64,000 bases of DNA from Candidatus Krumholzibacteriia bacterium (GCA_016744705.1 JADGDU010000017.1:1-64000); one strand, 5' to 3'; positions 53,625-62,340 are shown, counted from the stretch's first letter. The notes: generated by a model from the sequence alone, not told the origin. Numbers and translations: made by a program.

Positions 53625-54902
53625 TCATTCACCTTCCATGACTTCCTGCACGGCTGCCGACAAGGATTTGCCGTCAACCTGCTTTTGTTCACCAGTAGCA
53701 AAATTCTTCAATTGGATAGCCCCGGAAAGCACTTCCTGTTCTCCGGCAACCAACATGACTTTCGCCCGACGCAAGTTGGCTGATTTGGCCTGAGCCTTAA
53801 GAGAGCGACCCGTCGTATCAATTTCAACCCGATAATTATCCCGCAGAGATTCCACCAGGATAAGAGCGAACTCCTGGGCCGCTATATCGGTGCAAGCCAC
53901 ATACACATCCACCTTGGATTGTGGGCTGCGTTGGGCATCAAAAGGTTTATCGTCCAGGTGCAGAAGGGTGCGCTCCACGCCGATGGAAAAACCGATGGCC
54001 GGAGTGGCTGGTCCCCCACAATGCTCCACCAAATAATCGTAGCGACCGCCTCCGGCCAGACTGCTTTGCTTGCGGCCACTGCGGGCCGTAATTTCAAAAG
54101 TGGTGCGGCAATAATAATCCAACCCTCGCATCAAAGCCGGGTTGCTTACAAAGGGCACACCCAAACTTTCCAGAGTTCGCAAAACCACATCGTGATGATC
54201 ACGACACCCCTGGCAAAGAGAATCGGTGATGGGTTTAAAAGTGGACAGCAATTTGGCCACACCATCATCCTTGGCATCGTAAAGACGCAAGGGATTGATG
54301 TCGATCCTGGCCTTCAGATTTTCAGGGATCACATCAAGATTGTCATTGAGAAAATCTTTCAGATCATGAAGGAAAGCTGGCCGGCATTCCGGACAACCAA
54401 TGCTGTTGACCTGAGCAGTCACTCCCTCAGCCCCCACGGCATCGAACAGGGCCATTGCTGTCTGGATCACTTCTGCATCCAGAACCGGGCTGTCACTGCC
54501 CAAAGCCTCAACGCCCACCTGATGGAATTGTCGGTATCGACCAGCCTGGGGCTGGTCATGCCTAAACATAGGCCCATTATAATAGAATTTCATGGTGCCC
54601 GGTTGCCGGGTCAATCCGTTTTCCAGATAGGCGCGCACAACCGAAGCGGTCATCTCTGGCCGCAAAGTCAGGCTTTCGCCCCCCTTGCTTTCAAAGGTGT
54701 ACATCTCTTTATCGACAATATCGGTGCCCTTGCCTACCGAACGCAGAAAAAGGTCTGTGGGTTCAACGATAGGAGTTCGAATCTCACCGTAACCATAACG
54801 ACCCAGAACTTCGCACCAGCGTTCTTCACACCAGCGCAATTTCTCTATTTTCTCCAGGAGGATATCCTGAAAACCTCTCAACCGTTGATACCGCAGCTTC
54901 AT
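53625..54902 (-). CDS. hisS: Histidyl-tRNA synthetase
   Basis: Class II synthetase for tRNA-His, 425 residues. Seen are the start RYQRLRGFQDILLEK, motif 1 region with RTPIVEPTDLFLRSVGKGTD, TLRPEMTASVVRAYLEN, motif 2 (MFRHDQPQAGRYRQFHQVG), the histidine-specific AGGGRYDYLVEHCGG and motif 3 (AIGFSIGVERTLL), then an anticodon-binding C-terminus (VYVACTDIAAQEFALIL). Four bases separate its stop from aspS, as in many bacteria where hisS and aspS are paired. Confidence 0.97.
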   Translation of the reverse strand: MKLRYQRLRGFQDILLEKIEKLRWCEERWCEVLGRYGYGEIRTPIVEPTDLFLRSVGKGTDIVDKEMYTFESKGGESLTLRPEMTASVVRAYLENGLTRQPGTMKFYYNGPMFRHDQPQAGRYRQFHQVGVEALGSDSPVLDAEVIQTAMALFDAVGAEGVTAQVNSIGCPECRPAFLHDLKDFLNDNLDVIPENLKARIDINPLRLYDAKDDGVAKLLSTFKPITDSLCQGCRDHHDVVLRTLESLGVPFVSNPALMRGLDYYCRTTFEITARSGRKQSSLAGGGRYDYLVEHCGGPATPAIGFSIGVERTLLHLDDKPFDAQRSPQSKVDVYVACTDIAAQEFALILVESLRDNYRVEIDTTGRSLKAQAKSANLRRAKVMLVAGEQEVLSGAIQLKNFATGEQKQVDGKSLSAAVQEVMEGE

Positions 54903-54940
54903 AACAACCTTTCACTCTTTCAAAGATCCGACAATATGTA

Positions 54941-55867
54941 TCAATCAGTGGCCCCGGGCCAATTTCGGGTAAAATTCCGGCGCACCAGTTCAAAGTCCGG
55001 TTCCAGAAGAATATTGAAACCCACTAACCCCAAGGCACCCAGATGGCTTTGCAAAAGGCTCACCGGTTCGGAAGTTTCACCCTCTGAACGTCCCACCAAG
55101 GCCAAAGTATCGGCCCATTTCAGCCGGTCCACCAGGGGGATCATCGTGGACGCCATCACCACCATGTCGGGCACGGGAACGGTCCGGGTATGGACGCCCC
55201 AAATGTTGGGATCCAATAATCCGGATGCAAAAAATTCCTCTGCCTCCCATTGCCGAACTAAAGCAAAATCGAAAGCTCCCAGGCGCAGGGCATGCAAGGC
55301 CGGTGCATGGTTGTAGGGGTCTGGTCCGAAAGCGCATTCTCCCTTTCGCATGACCGGTCCTTCCGGTCCCACGGAAACCAGACTGATGGAATCGCCAAAC
55401 ACCGTCCGCTTGGCATGGGATTCCCAGGGGCGAGCTGACTTGCCGACGGATTTCCGGAACACAGTAACGCCGCGAGGCCGCAAATTGCTGGGTAATCGCC
55501 GTCGTCCCACTGCCATTTGGGCATACTTTGCAGGATCCAGTTCCAGTGCAAGGCCATCAGGACAAAAGAGAAAATCCACTCCCCCTTGGGCTTGTTTCAT
55601 AAACTCGCCCCGGGTAGTGCATACCACAACCTCCATGGAGTGTTCGCTGATTTCCCCCAAAACCTGGGCCAAAGAATGGAAAAACTCTTCCCGCTCTGTG
55701 CCACTTCCCGGAGCATCAAAAACCAGGAAAACCTCCTGCATTTCATACCCCTTAGAAGAGGGAAAGAAAGCGGCACCCAAAGCCAGAACCAAAACCAGGG
55801 CCGCGGCCGCCAAGGTGGTTTTAGGAAATTTGGTAGGTCCCTCAATAGCTTCCGGTGATTCACTCAT
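54941..55867 (-). CDS. PhnD-like substrate-binding protein, membrane anchored
   Basis: 308-residue protein with an uncleaved-looking N-terminal membrane helix (about 17-36, LAAAALVLVLALGAAFF) and a periplasmic two-lobe domain of the phosphate/phosphonate-binding type. Family-like features are VVVCTTRGEFMKQAQGGVDF, RGVTVFRKSVGKS, LVSVGPEG, AFDFALVRQWEAEEF and VPDMVVMASTMIP. No ABC permease or ATPase gene is adjacent, and there is no lipobox, so a sensing or accessory role is as likely as transport. The ATG overlaps the YbbR stop by eight bases, with AAGGTGG upstream; hisS follows after 38 bases. Confidence 0.82.
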   Translation of the reverse strand: MSESPEAIEGPTKFPKTTLAAAALVLVLALGAAFFPSSKGYEMQEVFLVFDAPGSGTEREEFFHSLAQVLGEISEHSMEVVVCTTRGEFMKQAQGGVDFLFCPDGLALELDPAKYAQMAVGRRRLPSNLRPRGVTVFRKSVGKSARPWESHAKRTVFGDSISLVSVGPEGPVMRKGECAFGPDPYNHAPALHALRLGAFDFALVRQWEAEEFFASGLLDPNIWGVHTRTVPVPDMVVMASTMIPLVDRLKWADTLALVGRSEGETSEPVSLLQSHLGALGLVGFNILLEPDFELVRRNFTRNWPGATD

Positions 55868-56840
55868 TCTGAGCACCACCTTCTACCGTCAAGGCATCAA
55901 CGGCCTGATACAAGGAATCCATGGAGACAGTAGGGCTGCCCACAATGACTTGAAAACTGGGTGGATCCAAGCCCACCACTTCCAGCCAGTCAGGCTTATC
56001 AACCTGCCCCTTCAACTCATAAATGCCCTCATCCAAATCTCCCACCGGTACTGTCACCAAAAAGCGGTGGGCCGTCAGGGCTCGCACCGAATCAGCCACA
56101 CCCCTTACCATCACATCCACCACCGGAGGCGATACGCCCACTGGGGGCCGGCCCACATCCACCAAGGGGATGACAGGAATATTGGCCAAGGTGCGATCTT
56201 CAAGAGGGGCCACCATACAGTCGAGTGAGACCTGCCGAGTGGCCAGATGCAAAAAGCCCCCGGGTTGAATCAGTCGTACGGTCAATCGTTCGCTTTCTTT
56301 AAGTTTTGAAAAATCCACTGGTTCAGCTTCCACCACCGGATGAGTGAGAAAAAACCGACTGGGCCCAGAGACCAGGACTGAATCCGGCAATAATTTAGGG
56401 GCCTGCAAAAAATCGTATCCATCCCGCAATGTTGTGGTGTTCTTTTGGACCACTGGCAAAAGCTTGAATTCCTGGCGGTCCACCTGGATCCGCAGGCGAA
56501 CCGGAGGATGGATGCCTATCACTTTCAAATCCGAATAAATATCAGAAGACACCACTTCGTAGGAGAATTCCGGACCTGGTTCACGGTCCCAGAGATTGAT
56601 GCGCACTTCACCAACATTTTGATTGAAAAGGCTATGGGTCAGCAACCGTAGTTTGCTGCCCTCCAAGCGAACGGCCACCGAGGATGGTAAGTCGCTGCCT
56701 TCTATGGTCAAATTTTCACCCAAGCCCGTCACCAGCAGAGCCAGGTTGGCATTCTGCTCCACCACGGAGTGCGAAGCCACCTGAACCCAAATGATGACCG
56801 AGGCCACCAGACATGCAATTTTCAAACCCAGTCGGTTCAT
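55860..56840 (-). CDS. YbbR-domain protein (CdaR-like)
   Basis: 326-residue protein with one N-terminal membrane helix (NRLGLKIACLVASVIIWVQV) and a series of YbbR-type beta domains on the outside; the repeat beginnings include VEQNANLALLVTGLGENLTI, FKLLPVVQKNTTTLRDGYDF and ANIPVIPLVDVGRPPVGVSP. In Gram-positive bacteria the related CdaR binds and tunes the c-di-AMP synthase CdaA. No cdaA is seen here, but a PgpH-like hydrolase lies in the same operon. The start at 56838-56840 overlaps the amidase stop (ATGA); a 40-residue longer frame lacks support. Confidence 0.88.
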   Translation of the reverse strand: MNRLGLKIACLVASVIIWVQVASHSVVEQNANLALLVTGLGENLTIEGSDLPSSVAVRLEGSKLRLLTHSLFNQNVGEVRINLWDREPGPEFSYEVVSSDIYSDLKVIGIHPPVRLRIQVDRQEFKLLPVVQKNTTTLRDGYDFLQAPKLLPDSVLVSGPSRFFLTHPVVEAEPVDFSKLKESERLTVRLIQPGGFLHLATRQVSLDCMVAPLEDRTLANIPVIPLVDVGRPPVGVSPPVVDVMVRGVADSVRALTAHRFLVTVPVGDLDEGIYELKGQVDKPDWLEVVGLDPPSFQVIVGSPTVSMDSLYQAVDALTVEGGAQNE

Positions 56841-58213
56841 GGTTCCTCGATGCCTTGGGGTAATCGCAGCACTTGCCCCACCAAAAGGGATCCGGACTGC
56901 AGCTGGTTTCTTTGCGTAATTTCTTGAATGGTAGTGCCACAGCGCCGGGCCAAATCCCACAGGCTGTCTCCCTGACGGACCGCGTATTGCTGGGGCCAGT
57001 GTTCAGGGCGTTCACCATCCAACAGAGCCAACGCAGTTTGGTCGTGACGCCAGGTCACCACACCTTCGGCCAGCATAGCAGCCAACCGATCCCGGCCCTC
57101 ACTGCTACGCAGAACTTTCATATCTTCGGCATGCGAAAGATAGGCCAGCTCAACTAAGGCGGAGGGCATAGCCAAAGAGCGCAACACTTGAAAACCGGCC
57201 TGTTTGGCTTTTCTCTTTTTGATCACAGAGCTGGCATCCGCTGTCTGAAGCAAGTGATCAGCCAGCCGGGCAGACTCATGCAAAACCATGGTCATGCGCA
57301 TATCCATCAGAATATTGACCACAAGGTCATCATATTTTTCAGTGGAATCAAGACCCACCAAATCTGCGGCATTTTCTTTATCCGCCAATTCCTGTGCTTC
57401 CCTGTCGGTGGCCCCTTGCAGAGACAGAAAATAGACTTCCATCCCCCCCACCTGTTTCCGTTTGTGCGTATTGCAGTGGACACTCAGAAAAAGGTCACCT
57501 TTATGTTCGGCAGCCATTTCCACCCGACGCCCAAGGCTGGGGTAATAATCTGCTTTCCGGGTCAGGACCGCCCGGTAGCCAGGTAGAGAATTCAAAATGC
57601 GAGCCAATTCCAGACTCACATCAAGCACCACATCCTTTTCCTGAATATCCCCGCGAATAGCTCCCGGATCCAAACCACCGTGGCCTGGATCGATCACCAC
57701 GGTGAACATCTGGTCCGGTTCAGCAGAGATCACCTTTGTTTTGCTCAGCAACGTTGGGGACGGTTGAGAATCCTCCCGGACACGGATCACATCCAGCACC
57801 ACCCGATGAGGATGCTGGTTTTCCGGAGGAAGAGAGAATGTTTTAAAGGCCGCTTCCCCCGTTAAGTCGATAACTACCTGGGCTCTCTTTTTCCCAGGAT
57901 TGCGGCGGATGCGTTTGATTAGTCCATCGCCCACAGACAGACTGGAGCTGTTGGCAAATGTGCAGTGAGGAACATTGATAACCAGCCGGTCGGGCTCAGA
58001 TATTTCTCTCACCTCAAAGGAGGCTGGACCATCAAGATCCAGAACCACGCGAGTTTTGTCAGGACCTGAGAAATAGCGAATGCGTAAAATTTCCGGGGAA
58101 CCATTGGCCCAGGCAGGGATTGCGACCAAAAGCCACACACACGCAGCAAGAAACCCCACATACAGTGGCAATTTCAAAATACTGCAATGATAGGATGATC
58201 TTCTCCCAGGCAA
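56837..58213 (-). CDS. N-acetylmuramoyl-L-alanine amidase (AMIN, Amidase_3, LysM)
   Basis: Periplasmic zinc amidase that cuts the bond between MurNAc and the peptide during cell separation. The 458-residue protein has a signal peptide (about 1-37), an AMIN domain (about 40-140, IRYFSGPDKTRVVLDLDGPA), an Amidase_3 domain with zinc ligands in FTVVIDPGHGGLDPGAI, a second zinc His in LSVHCNTH and the catalytic Glu region ALVELAYLSHAED, and a C-terminal LysM domain (YAVRQGDSLWDLARRCGTT). It resembles AmiC. The start is TTG with AAGGAG eight bases upstream. It opens the 14-gene operon; no clear promoter is visible in the 144 bases before it. Confidence 0.95.
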   Translation of the reverse strand: MPGRRSSYHCSILKLPLYVGFLAACVWLLVAIPAWANGSPEILRIRYFSGPDKTRVVLDLDGPASFEVREISEPDRLVINVPHCTFANSSSLSVGDGLIKRIRRNPGKKRAQVVIDLTGEAAFKTFSLPPENQHPHRVVLDVIRVREDSQPSPTLLSKTKVISAEPDQMFTVVIDPGHGGLDPGAIRGDIQEKDVVLDVSLELARILNSLPGYRAVLTRKADYYPSLGRRVEMAAEHKGDLFLSVHCNTHKRKQVGGMEVYFLSLQGATDREAQELADKENAADLVGLDSTEKYDDLVVNILMDMRMTMVLHESARLADHLLQTADASSVIKKRKAKQAGFQVLRSLAMPSALVELAYLSHAEDMKVLRSSEGRDRLAAMLAEGVVTWRHDQTALALLDGERPEHWPQQYAVRQGDSLWDLARRCGTTIQEITQRNQLQSGSLLVGQVLRLPQGIEEP

Positions 58214-58353
58214 TGCTGCCGCTCCTTCGCTGGGTCAGGGCTCAAATGGACACACTAAACTCCGGGTCCGTCCAGAGTCGGATGGGCCAATTTGTGCATA
58301 ATTTAACACAAACAGGTGGTTCTTCCCATCGAAACTTGCTCTTTCAGGGACAC

Positions 58354-58382
58354 AAAAAAACCTGGAAGAGACTTCCAGGTTT
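58354..58382 (-). terminator. Rho-independent terminator after the M23 peptidase gene
   Basis: Perfect 11-base stem AAACCTGGAAG with its complement (58358-58368 and 58372-58382) around a three-base loop; TTTT and more follow on the minus strand. It lies 30 bases after the stop codon. Confidence 0.88.
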
Positions 58383-58412
58383 CTACACAATTCCAATGGA
58401 GGGCAGTGGTTT

Positions 58413-59357
58413 TCAGTTTCTGCTGGCGTAGGAGTCCAAAATATAAGGCACCGGGTTGACCGACCGGCCCTGGACTCTGATTTCATAGTGCAAATGTGGC
58501 GCCGTACTGCGTCCCGTATTCCCCGATTTTCCGATGACTTGCCCCCGCTTTACAACATCGCCCTTTTTCACATCCATATGGTCAAGATGGGCATACAGTG
58601 ACATCACAGAATTGCCATGATCGATCTTGATCACTTTGCCCAATCCCCGTTGTTGCTGCACCGCGAAGACGACTCCATCGCCCGTGACCCGCACATCAGT
58701 GCCCAAGGGAACAGAAAAATCTAATCCATGGTGAAAACGCCCCTTGCCGGTAAAGGGATCGTTGCGCACCCCAAACCGTGAACTGACCCAACCAATGTCA
58801 GTGGGCCTGATGGAAGGGATTTTGGCTCTCACGTCTGCACGCACTGATAAAGTATCCAGCATAGCCTGATAACCCTGGCGCTGGATTCGGGCCTGGCGAA
58901 CCATCAGATTCACTTCTTTGCCCAATGCGGAAAATTCACTTTGCTGTACATCGGACAAATCCTGTCCAGGGATTTCGAGATCTGTTAACCCCAAGGGGCC
59001 GCGACCACCCACCCCAGCAGCAAAAGTTTCTTTATCAAGAGGTTGCAAATCCACAGCGGTGGCCACCAGATTCTGCATTGCAAAAGTTTCGTCCATCTCA
59101 TCCCGCAGGTCCAGGACCTGTCCCTGGAGCTGATCAATTTCAGCAACCAAAGTCTGGTTTTCCTGGTTTAGGACTGATCCACCGGGAATCCAACCGGCAC
59201 CAGTCTTTACACCCACACCATATAAAACCGAAAGACAAAGCAGAAAAACAAGCACCCCACTGCCCAGCAATAGGGACCACCGAGGCACTCTCAGTTGCCT
59301 GGTAGGCCCATGATCTTCGGGCATATATAGGAATGTGTAGTTCTTCTTGAGCTTCAT
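58413..59357 (-). CDS. M23-family peptidoglycan endopeptidase
   Basis: Membrane-anchored murein peptidase or divisome activator of 314 residues. A short cytosolic start (MKLKKNYTFLYMPEDHG) leads to one membrane helix (about 30-50). A coiled coil follows (about 60-100, LVAEIDQLQGQVLDLRDEM), then a linker and the LytM/M23 domain. The zinc ligands are visible in RFHHGLDFS and HLHYEIR, and the SLYAHLDHM segment is intact, so it should be active. The N-terminal pattern is common in FCB and Proteobacterial relatives. ATG at 59355-59357; the frame extends 18 residues further without a ribosome binding site. Confidence 0.94.
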   Translation of the reverse strand: MKLKKNYTFLYMPEDHGPTRQLRVPRWSLLLGSGVLVFLLCLSVLYGVGVKTGAGWIPGGSVLNQENQTLVAEIDQLQGQVLDLRDEMDETFAMQNLVATAVDLQPLDKETFAAGVGGRGPLGLTDLEIPGQDLSDVQQSEFSALGKEVNLMVRQARIQRQGYQAMLDTLSVRADVRAKIPSIRPTDIGWVSSRFGVRNDPFTGKGRFHHGLDFSVPLGTDVRVTGDGVVFAVQQQRGLGKVIKIDHGNSVMSLYAHLDHMDVKKGDVVKRGQVIGKSGNTGRSTAPHLHYEIRVQGRSVNPVPYILDSYASRN

Positions 59358-59456
59358 GACCGTCCCAAAAAACAGAGTATTGAAGTGAATCAGGGGGAGC
59401 GTTTCAACCAATCAGACCACGGTGATGGTGGCCTTATGAAAAGAATATCGCCCCAC

Positions 59457-59485
59457 ATAATCATCAGAGAGGAGGAATATGTCAA
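59457..59485 (-). promoter_or_regulatory. Promoter of the M23 peptidase gene
   Basis: Minus-strand TTGACA (59480-59485), a 17-base spacer and GATTAT (59457-59462), 100 bases before the ATG and downstream of the sigma-factor terminator. Confidence 0.55.
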
Positions 59486-59550
59486 CTTGGAACCTCTCCC
59501 TCCGCGTCCAGACTGGACGGAAGACTTTAAGCAATTACTGGTCCAATTTG

Positions 59551-59590
59551 CTCAAAAACCACAGAAGCCGGCTGCCCTATGGCAACCGGC
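59551..59590 (-). terminator. Rho-independent terminator after the sigma-factor gene
   Basis: Ten-base stem GCCGG-Y-TGCC type (59567-59576 with 59581-59590, one G-U pair on the minus strand) with a four-base loop. On the minus strand TTCTGTGGTTTTTG follows; on the plus strand a T6 run follows the other arm. It lies 37 bases after the stop codon. Confidence 0.75.
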
Positions 59591-59627
59591 CTCCTCTTTT
59601 TTGCTATTTATCAGCTCACCGCGAGGC

Positions 59628-60482
59628 TTAATAGTAATCGTGTAAAAGAGTACGACTCTTTGAATTACGTATTTTAGCCAGGGCTTTTTCCTTAATTTGC
59701 CGGATCCGTTCCCGAGTCAGACTCATGCGGTTACCAATGACCTGCAAAGTTTGAGCCTCTTCAAAACTGAGCCCAAAATATTGCACGATCACTTGTGCTT
59801 CCCGTTCAGTCAGCACGGACAGGCATTTGCGCACATCTTCCCGCAGGCCCCGTTGCAATACCCCAAAATCAGGGGATTCCTGCTGTGTGTCTTCCAAGAC
59901 TTCGGACAAGGGGCGATCGCTGCCCGCATCTCCGGAATCTTCCAGAGCCAGCTCTTTACGGTCCGACCGCAAGGCATGCACCACATCAGCCACATCCAGA
60001 TCCAGCCGTTCGGCAATTTGCCCCGGCGTCGGTGCAGGACTGCCTTCATTCTGCAAAGCAGAGCGGGTGCGACCAATTTTGATCAGCAGAGCCGTCTGAT
60101 TTTGAGGCAGCCGGATGGTCCGGGACTTGTCGAGCAAAGACTGCATAATGGATTGACGAATCCACCAAACAGCATAAGAGATAAACCGGAAGCCACGCTC
60201 CTCATCAAACCGATGAGCGGCCTTCAACAGCCCCAAATTGCCTTCGTTGATCAAATCCGAAAGCATAAGGCCCTGATGGATGTAACGTTTGGCAACCGAG
60301 ACCACAAAGCGCAGATTGGCTCTTACCAGAATCTGAAGTGCTTCGTCTTCTCCAGCGCGGATGCGCTTGGCCAAATCAATTTCTTCTTCTCGACTCAACA
60401 GTGCATAACGATTGATGTCACGGAAATAGACCTCAAGGCCCTTTTCGTGCATCGCGGGTAAAGCATTCCTTCTGCTAGCCAT
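59628..60482 (-). CDS. RNA polymerase sigma-70 factor, short RpoD type
   Basis: 284-residue sigma factor with regions 1.2 to 4.2 but no region 1.1 or long spacer, the size and layout of the primary sigma factor of Bacteroidetes. Visible are region 1.2 (LEVYFRDINRYALLSREEEI), regions 2.1-2.4 (ANLRFVVSVAKRY, LINEGNLGLLKAAHRFDEER, FISYAVWWIRQSI), region 3 (TPGQIAERLDL) and the 4.2 helix-turn-helix (LTRERIRQIKEKALAKIR). It may be the housekeeping factor or a close group 2 relative. GGAGGA eight bases before the ATG at 60480-60482 fixes the start; a longer frame is open to 60542. Confidence 0.93.
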   Translation of the reverse strand: MASRRNALPAMHEKGLEVYFRDINRYALLSREEEIDLAKRIRAGEDEALQILVRANLRFVVSVAKRYIHQGLMLSDLINEGNLGLLKAAHRFDEERGFRFISYAVWWIRQSIMQSLLDKSRTIRLPQNQTALLIKIGRTRSALQNEGSPAPTPGQIAERLDLDVADVVHALRSDRKELALEDSGDAGSDRPLSEVLEDTQQESPDFGVLQRGLREDVRKCLSVLTEREAQVIVQYFGLSFEEAQTLQVIGNRMSLTRERIRQIKEKALAKIRNSKSRTLLHDYY

Positions 60483-60612
60483 TAGGATTCCTCCATGCCA
60501 GCGTGGGGGTTGCCATTCCGTGGTCGGAACAGCTAAGTCCAAACATTCGGTTCCAGGGCGAACTGGTTCCGCATCGGACCACTAAAACAGACCTTATTAC
60601 AGTAAGGGCTGA

Positions 60613-62115
60613 TCAGTTCTCGATCCCGCCTGAGCGGGGTATAACAGTCACGTAATTTTCGATCCCACCGGTCCTGACCAGAATGGTCAAGGCGTCGGTG
60701 CGAGCAGCCATCAGATTCCTGACCTCTTCATATTCCAAAAGATCGGAAATCTCATGTCCGTCGATGGATACGATCACGTCTCCCGGGCTGATACCGGCAT
60801 CAGCTGCGGGTTGATTTTCCACGACCTCAACCACCATCACCCCGGTGGTTGCGGTAACTCCCAGCATATCTTTTAAGCGAGCAACCTTAGGGTCTGCTCC
60901 TGACATATCTGCCGGGTTCAGGCCGAGCCAGTGCCTGGTCGCCGAAGCTTCTGCACTACCCTTCCCGTCTATCCATTCCACAGGACGAACTAGGGATTCC
61001 CCTTTGCCCCCGTCCCGATAATAAACACATTCAACATCCTGATCCGGAGTGGCTCCAGCAATCAGGAACTGTAGTTTGTTTCGCGAATCCACCAATTGAC
61101 CGGCAAAACCGACAATGATATCTCCCTCCAACAAACCAGCAGCAGCGGCCGGACTGTCAGCCAGTACAGCAACCACCCGAGCACCCTGTTCCGGTTGGCC
61201 GGCCACTTCCTGGCCCACCACGGAAATAACATCTTCGGTGCGAATTCCCAGGTATCCCCTGATAACCCGTCCATTGTCACGCAACTGGTGGTAAATGCGC
61301 TTCACCATATTGCTGGGCACGGCAAAACCAATGCCCTGCCCCTGTTGGTTAACGGCGGTATTGACCCCAATGATTTGACCCCTAACGTTGACCAAAGGGC
61401 CTCCGCTGTTGCCAAAATTGATGGATGCATCGGTTTGGATAAAATCCTGAAACCGAGGCGTCAAACCACCGATAACCAGATCGCTTCGCCCCTTGGCGCT
61501 GATCACCCCCACCGTCAAACTACTTTCCAGATTGCCAAAAGGATTCCCCACGGCAACCGCCCAGGCCCCCACTTCCAGCTCATCACTGTTGGCAAATTCC
61601 AAAACCGGCAGACTCCGCTGCCCTGGTTCGATCCTGATAAGGGCCAAATCCGTGCTGGGATCGTCTCCGATCAGGGTCGCCAGATACTCTCGTCGCTCCC
61701 CACTAAAACGTACGTAAATTTTCTCGGCATCCGCAATCACATGGTGGTTGGTCAGAATATCCCCTGATTCTGCCACAATAAAACCTGAGCCAGTGGAAGG
61801 CATTTCAAAGCGCCCACCTTTGCCATCCTGGTCAGGGAAGAACTGCCGGAACATCTCCTGCAAAGGACTCGTGCCGATTCCTTCGTCGTTAACCGAACGA
61901 ATTTGCCGGATATTCACCACGGCGGGCCGAACAGTTCGCCCCACAGAGATGAATGGCGACTCCAATGTATCCCCCAACGCAACGGATCCATCAGGAAGAG
62001 GCAAAACGGTCAGAACAAACAAAAAAGCGCACGTAATGAAAGTGACCGGACTTATACAAGTCTGGCTACTGACAACGATGCGCCACATTTTATTGTTCAA
62101 AATTCGCAGCTTCAC
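60613..62115 (-). CDS. HtrA/DegP-type periplasmic serine protease
   Basis: Envelope-stress protease and chaperone of 500 residues. An N-terminal membrane segment (about 22-47) is followed by a trypsin-like domain with catalytic H125 (TNHHVI), D156 (STDLALI) and S237 (INFGNSGGPL). Two PDZ domains follow (about 285-375 and 400-490; GYLGIRTEDV, AAAAGLLEGDIIVGF and AADAGISPGDVIVSI). The GTG start has AAGGTGA upstream. A near-consensus promoter with a palindrome lies about 100-130 bases upstream. It is followed by the sigma-factor gene after 130 bases. Confidence 0.95.
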   Translation of the reverse strand: MKLRILNNKMWRIVVSSQTCISPVTFITCAFLFVLTVLPLPDGSVALGDTLESPFISVGRTVRPAVVNIRQIRSVNDEGIGTSPLQEMFRQFFPDQDGKGGRFEMPSTGSGFIVAESGDILTNHHVIADAEKIYVRFSGERREYLATLIGDDPSTDLALIRIEPGQRSLPVLEFANSDELEVGAWAVAVGNPFGNLESSLTVGVISAKGRSDLVIGGLTPRFQDFIQTDASINFGNSGGPLVNVRGQIIGVNTAVNQQGQGIGFAVPSNMVKRIYHQLRDNGRVIRGYLGIRTEDVISVVGQEVAGQPEQGARVVAVLADSPAAAAGLLEGDIIVGFAGQLVDSRNKLQFLIAGATPDQDVECVYYRDGGKGESLVRPVEWIDGKGSAEASATRHWLGLNPADMSGADPKVARLKDMLGVTATTGVMVVEVVENQPAADAGISPGDVIVSIDGHEISDLLEYEEVRNLMAARTDALTILVRTGGIENYVTVIPRSGGIEN

Positions 62116-62215
62116 GATTTCACCTTTGACGTTGCGAGACGATTCCGGTGAAGGAGTGAGCTACTTCCCAGTTTCCCATGGGGGCGGGTCACCGGGCATT
62201 ACAGGGAACTAGCAG

Positions 62216-62244
62216 ATCATATCGGCATCTGTTATTGTTGTCAA
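62216..62244 (-). promoter_or_regulatory. Near-consensus sigma-70 promoter of htrA
   Basis: Minus-strand TTGACA (62239-62244), a 17-base spacer and TATGAT (62216-62221). This is the best promoter match in the window. Confidence 0.78.
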
Positions 62245-62248
62245 CAAT
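62234..62248. promoter_or_regulatory. Palindrome overlapping the htrA -35 box
   Basis: ATTGTTG-T-CAACAAT is a perfect 7-1-7 palindrome that contains the whole -35 hexamer. It is a good operator candidate for a dimeric repressor or envelope-stress regulator; the protein is unknown. Confidence 0.5.
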
Positions 62249-62279
62249 GTTTTTTCAAATAACTTACAAACATTTGTCA

Positions 62280-62315
62280 CAAAAAAGACACAAAACCCTG
62301 ATGGGCTTTGTGTCT
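62280..62315 (-). terminator. Rho-independent terminator after the coiled-coil protein gene
   Basis: Thirteen-base stem (62286-62298 with 62303-62315, one G-U pair on the minus strand) with a four-base loop, followed by TTTTTTGTG. It lies 25 bases after the stop codon. Confidence 0.88.
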
Positions 62316-62340
62316 CCTTAATCGCATCGGAAGTTGAAAA

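Noticed and set aside
53919..55316. 465-codon plus-strand open frame across hisS and the PhnD-like gene
   Set aside because: It crosses two real genes and an intergenic gap on the other strand; no family pattern is visible.
60590..60612. CCTTA...TAAGG repeat after htrA as a terminator
   Set aside because: Only five-base arms and no T run directly after it on the minus strand; too weak to call, so htrA and the sigma-factor gene may be cotranscribed.
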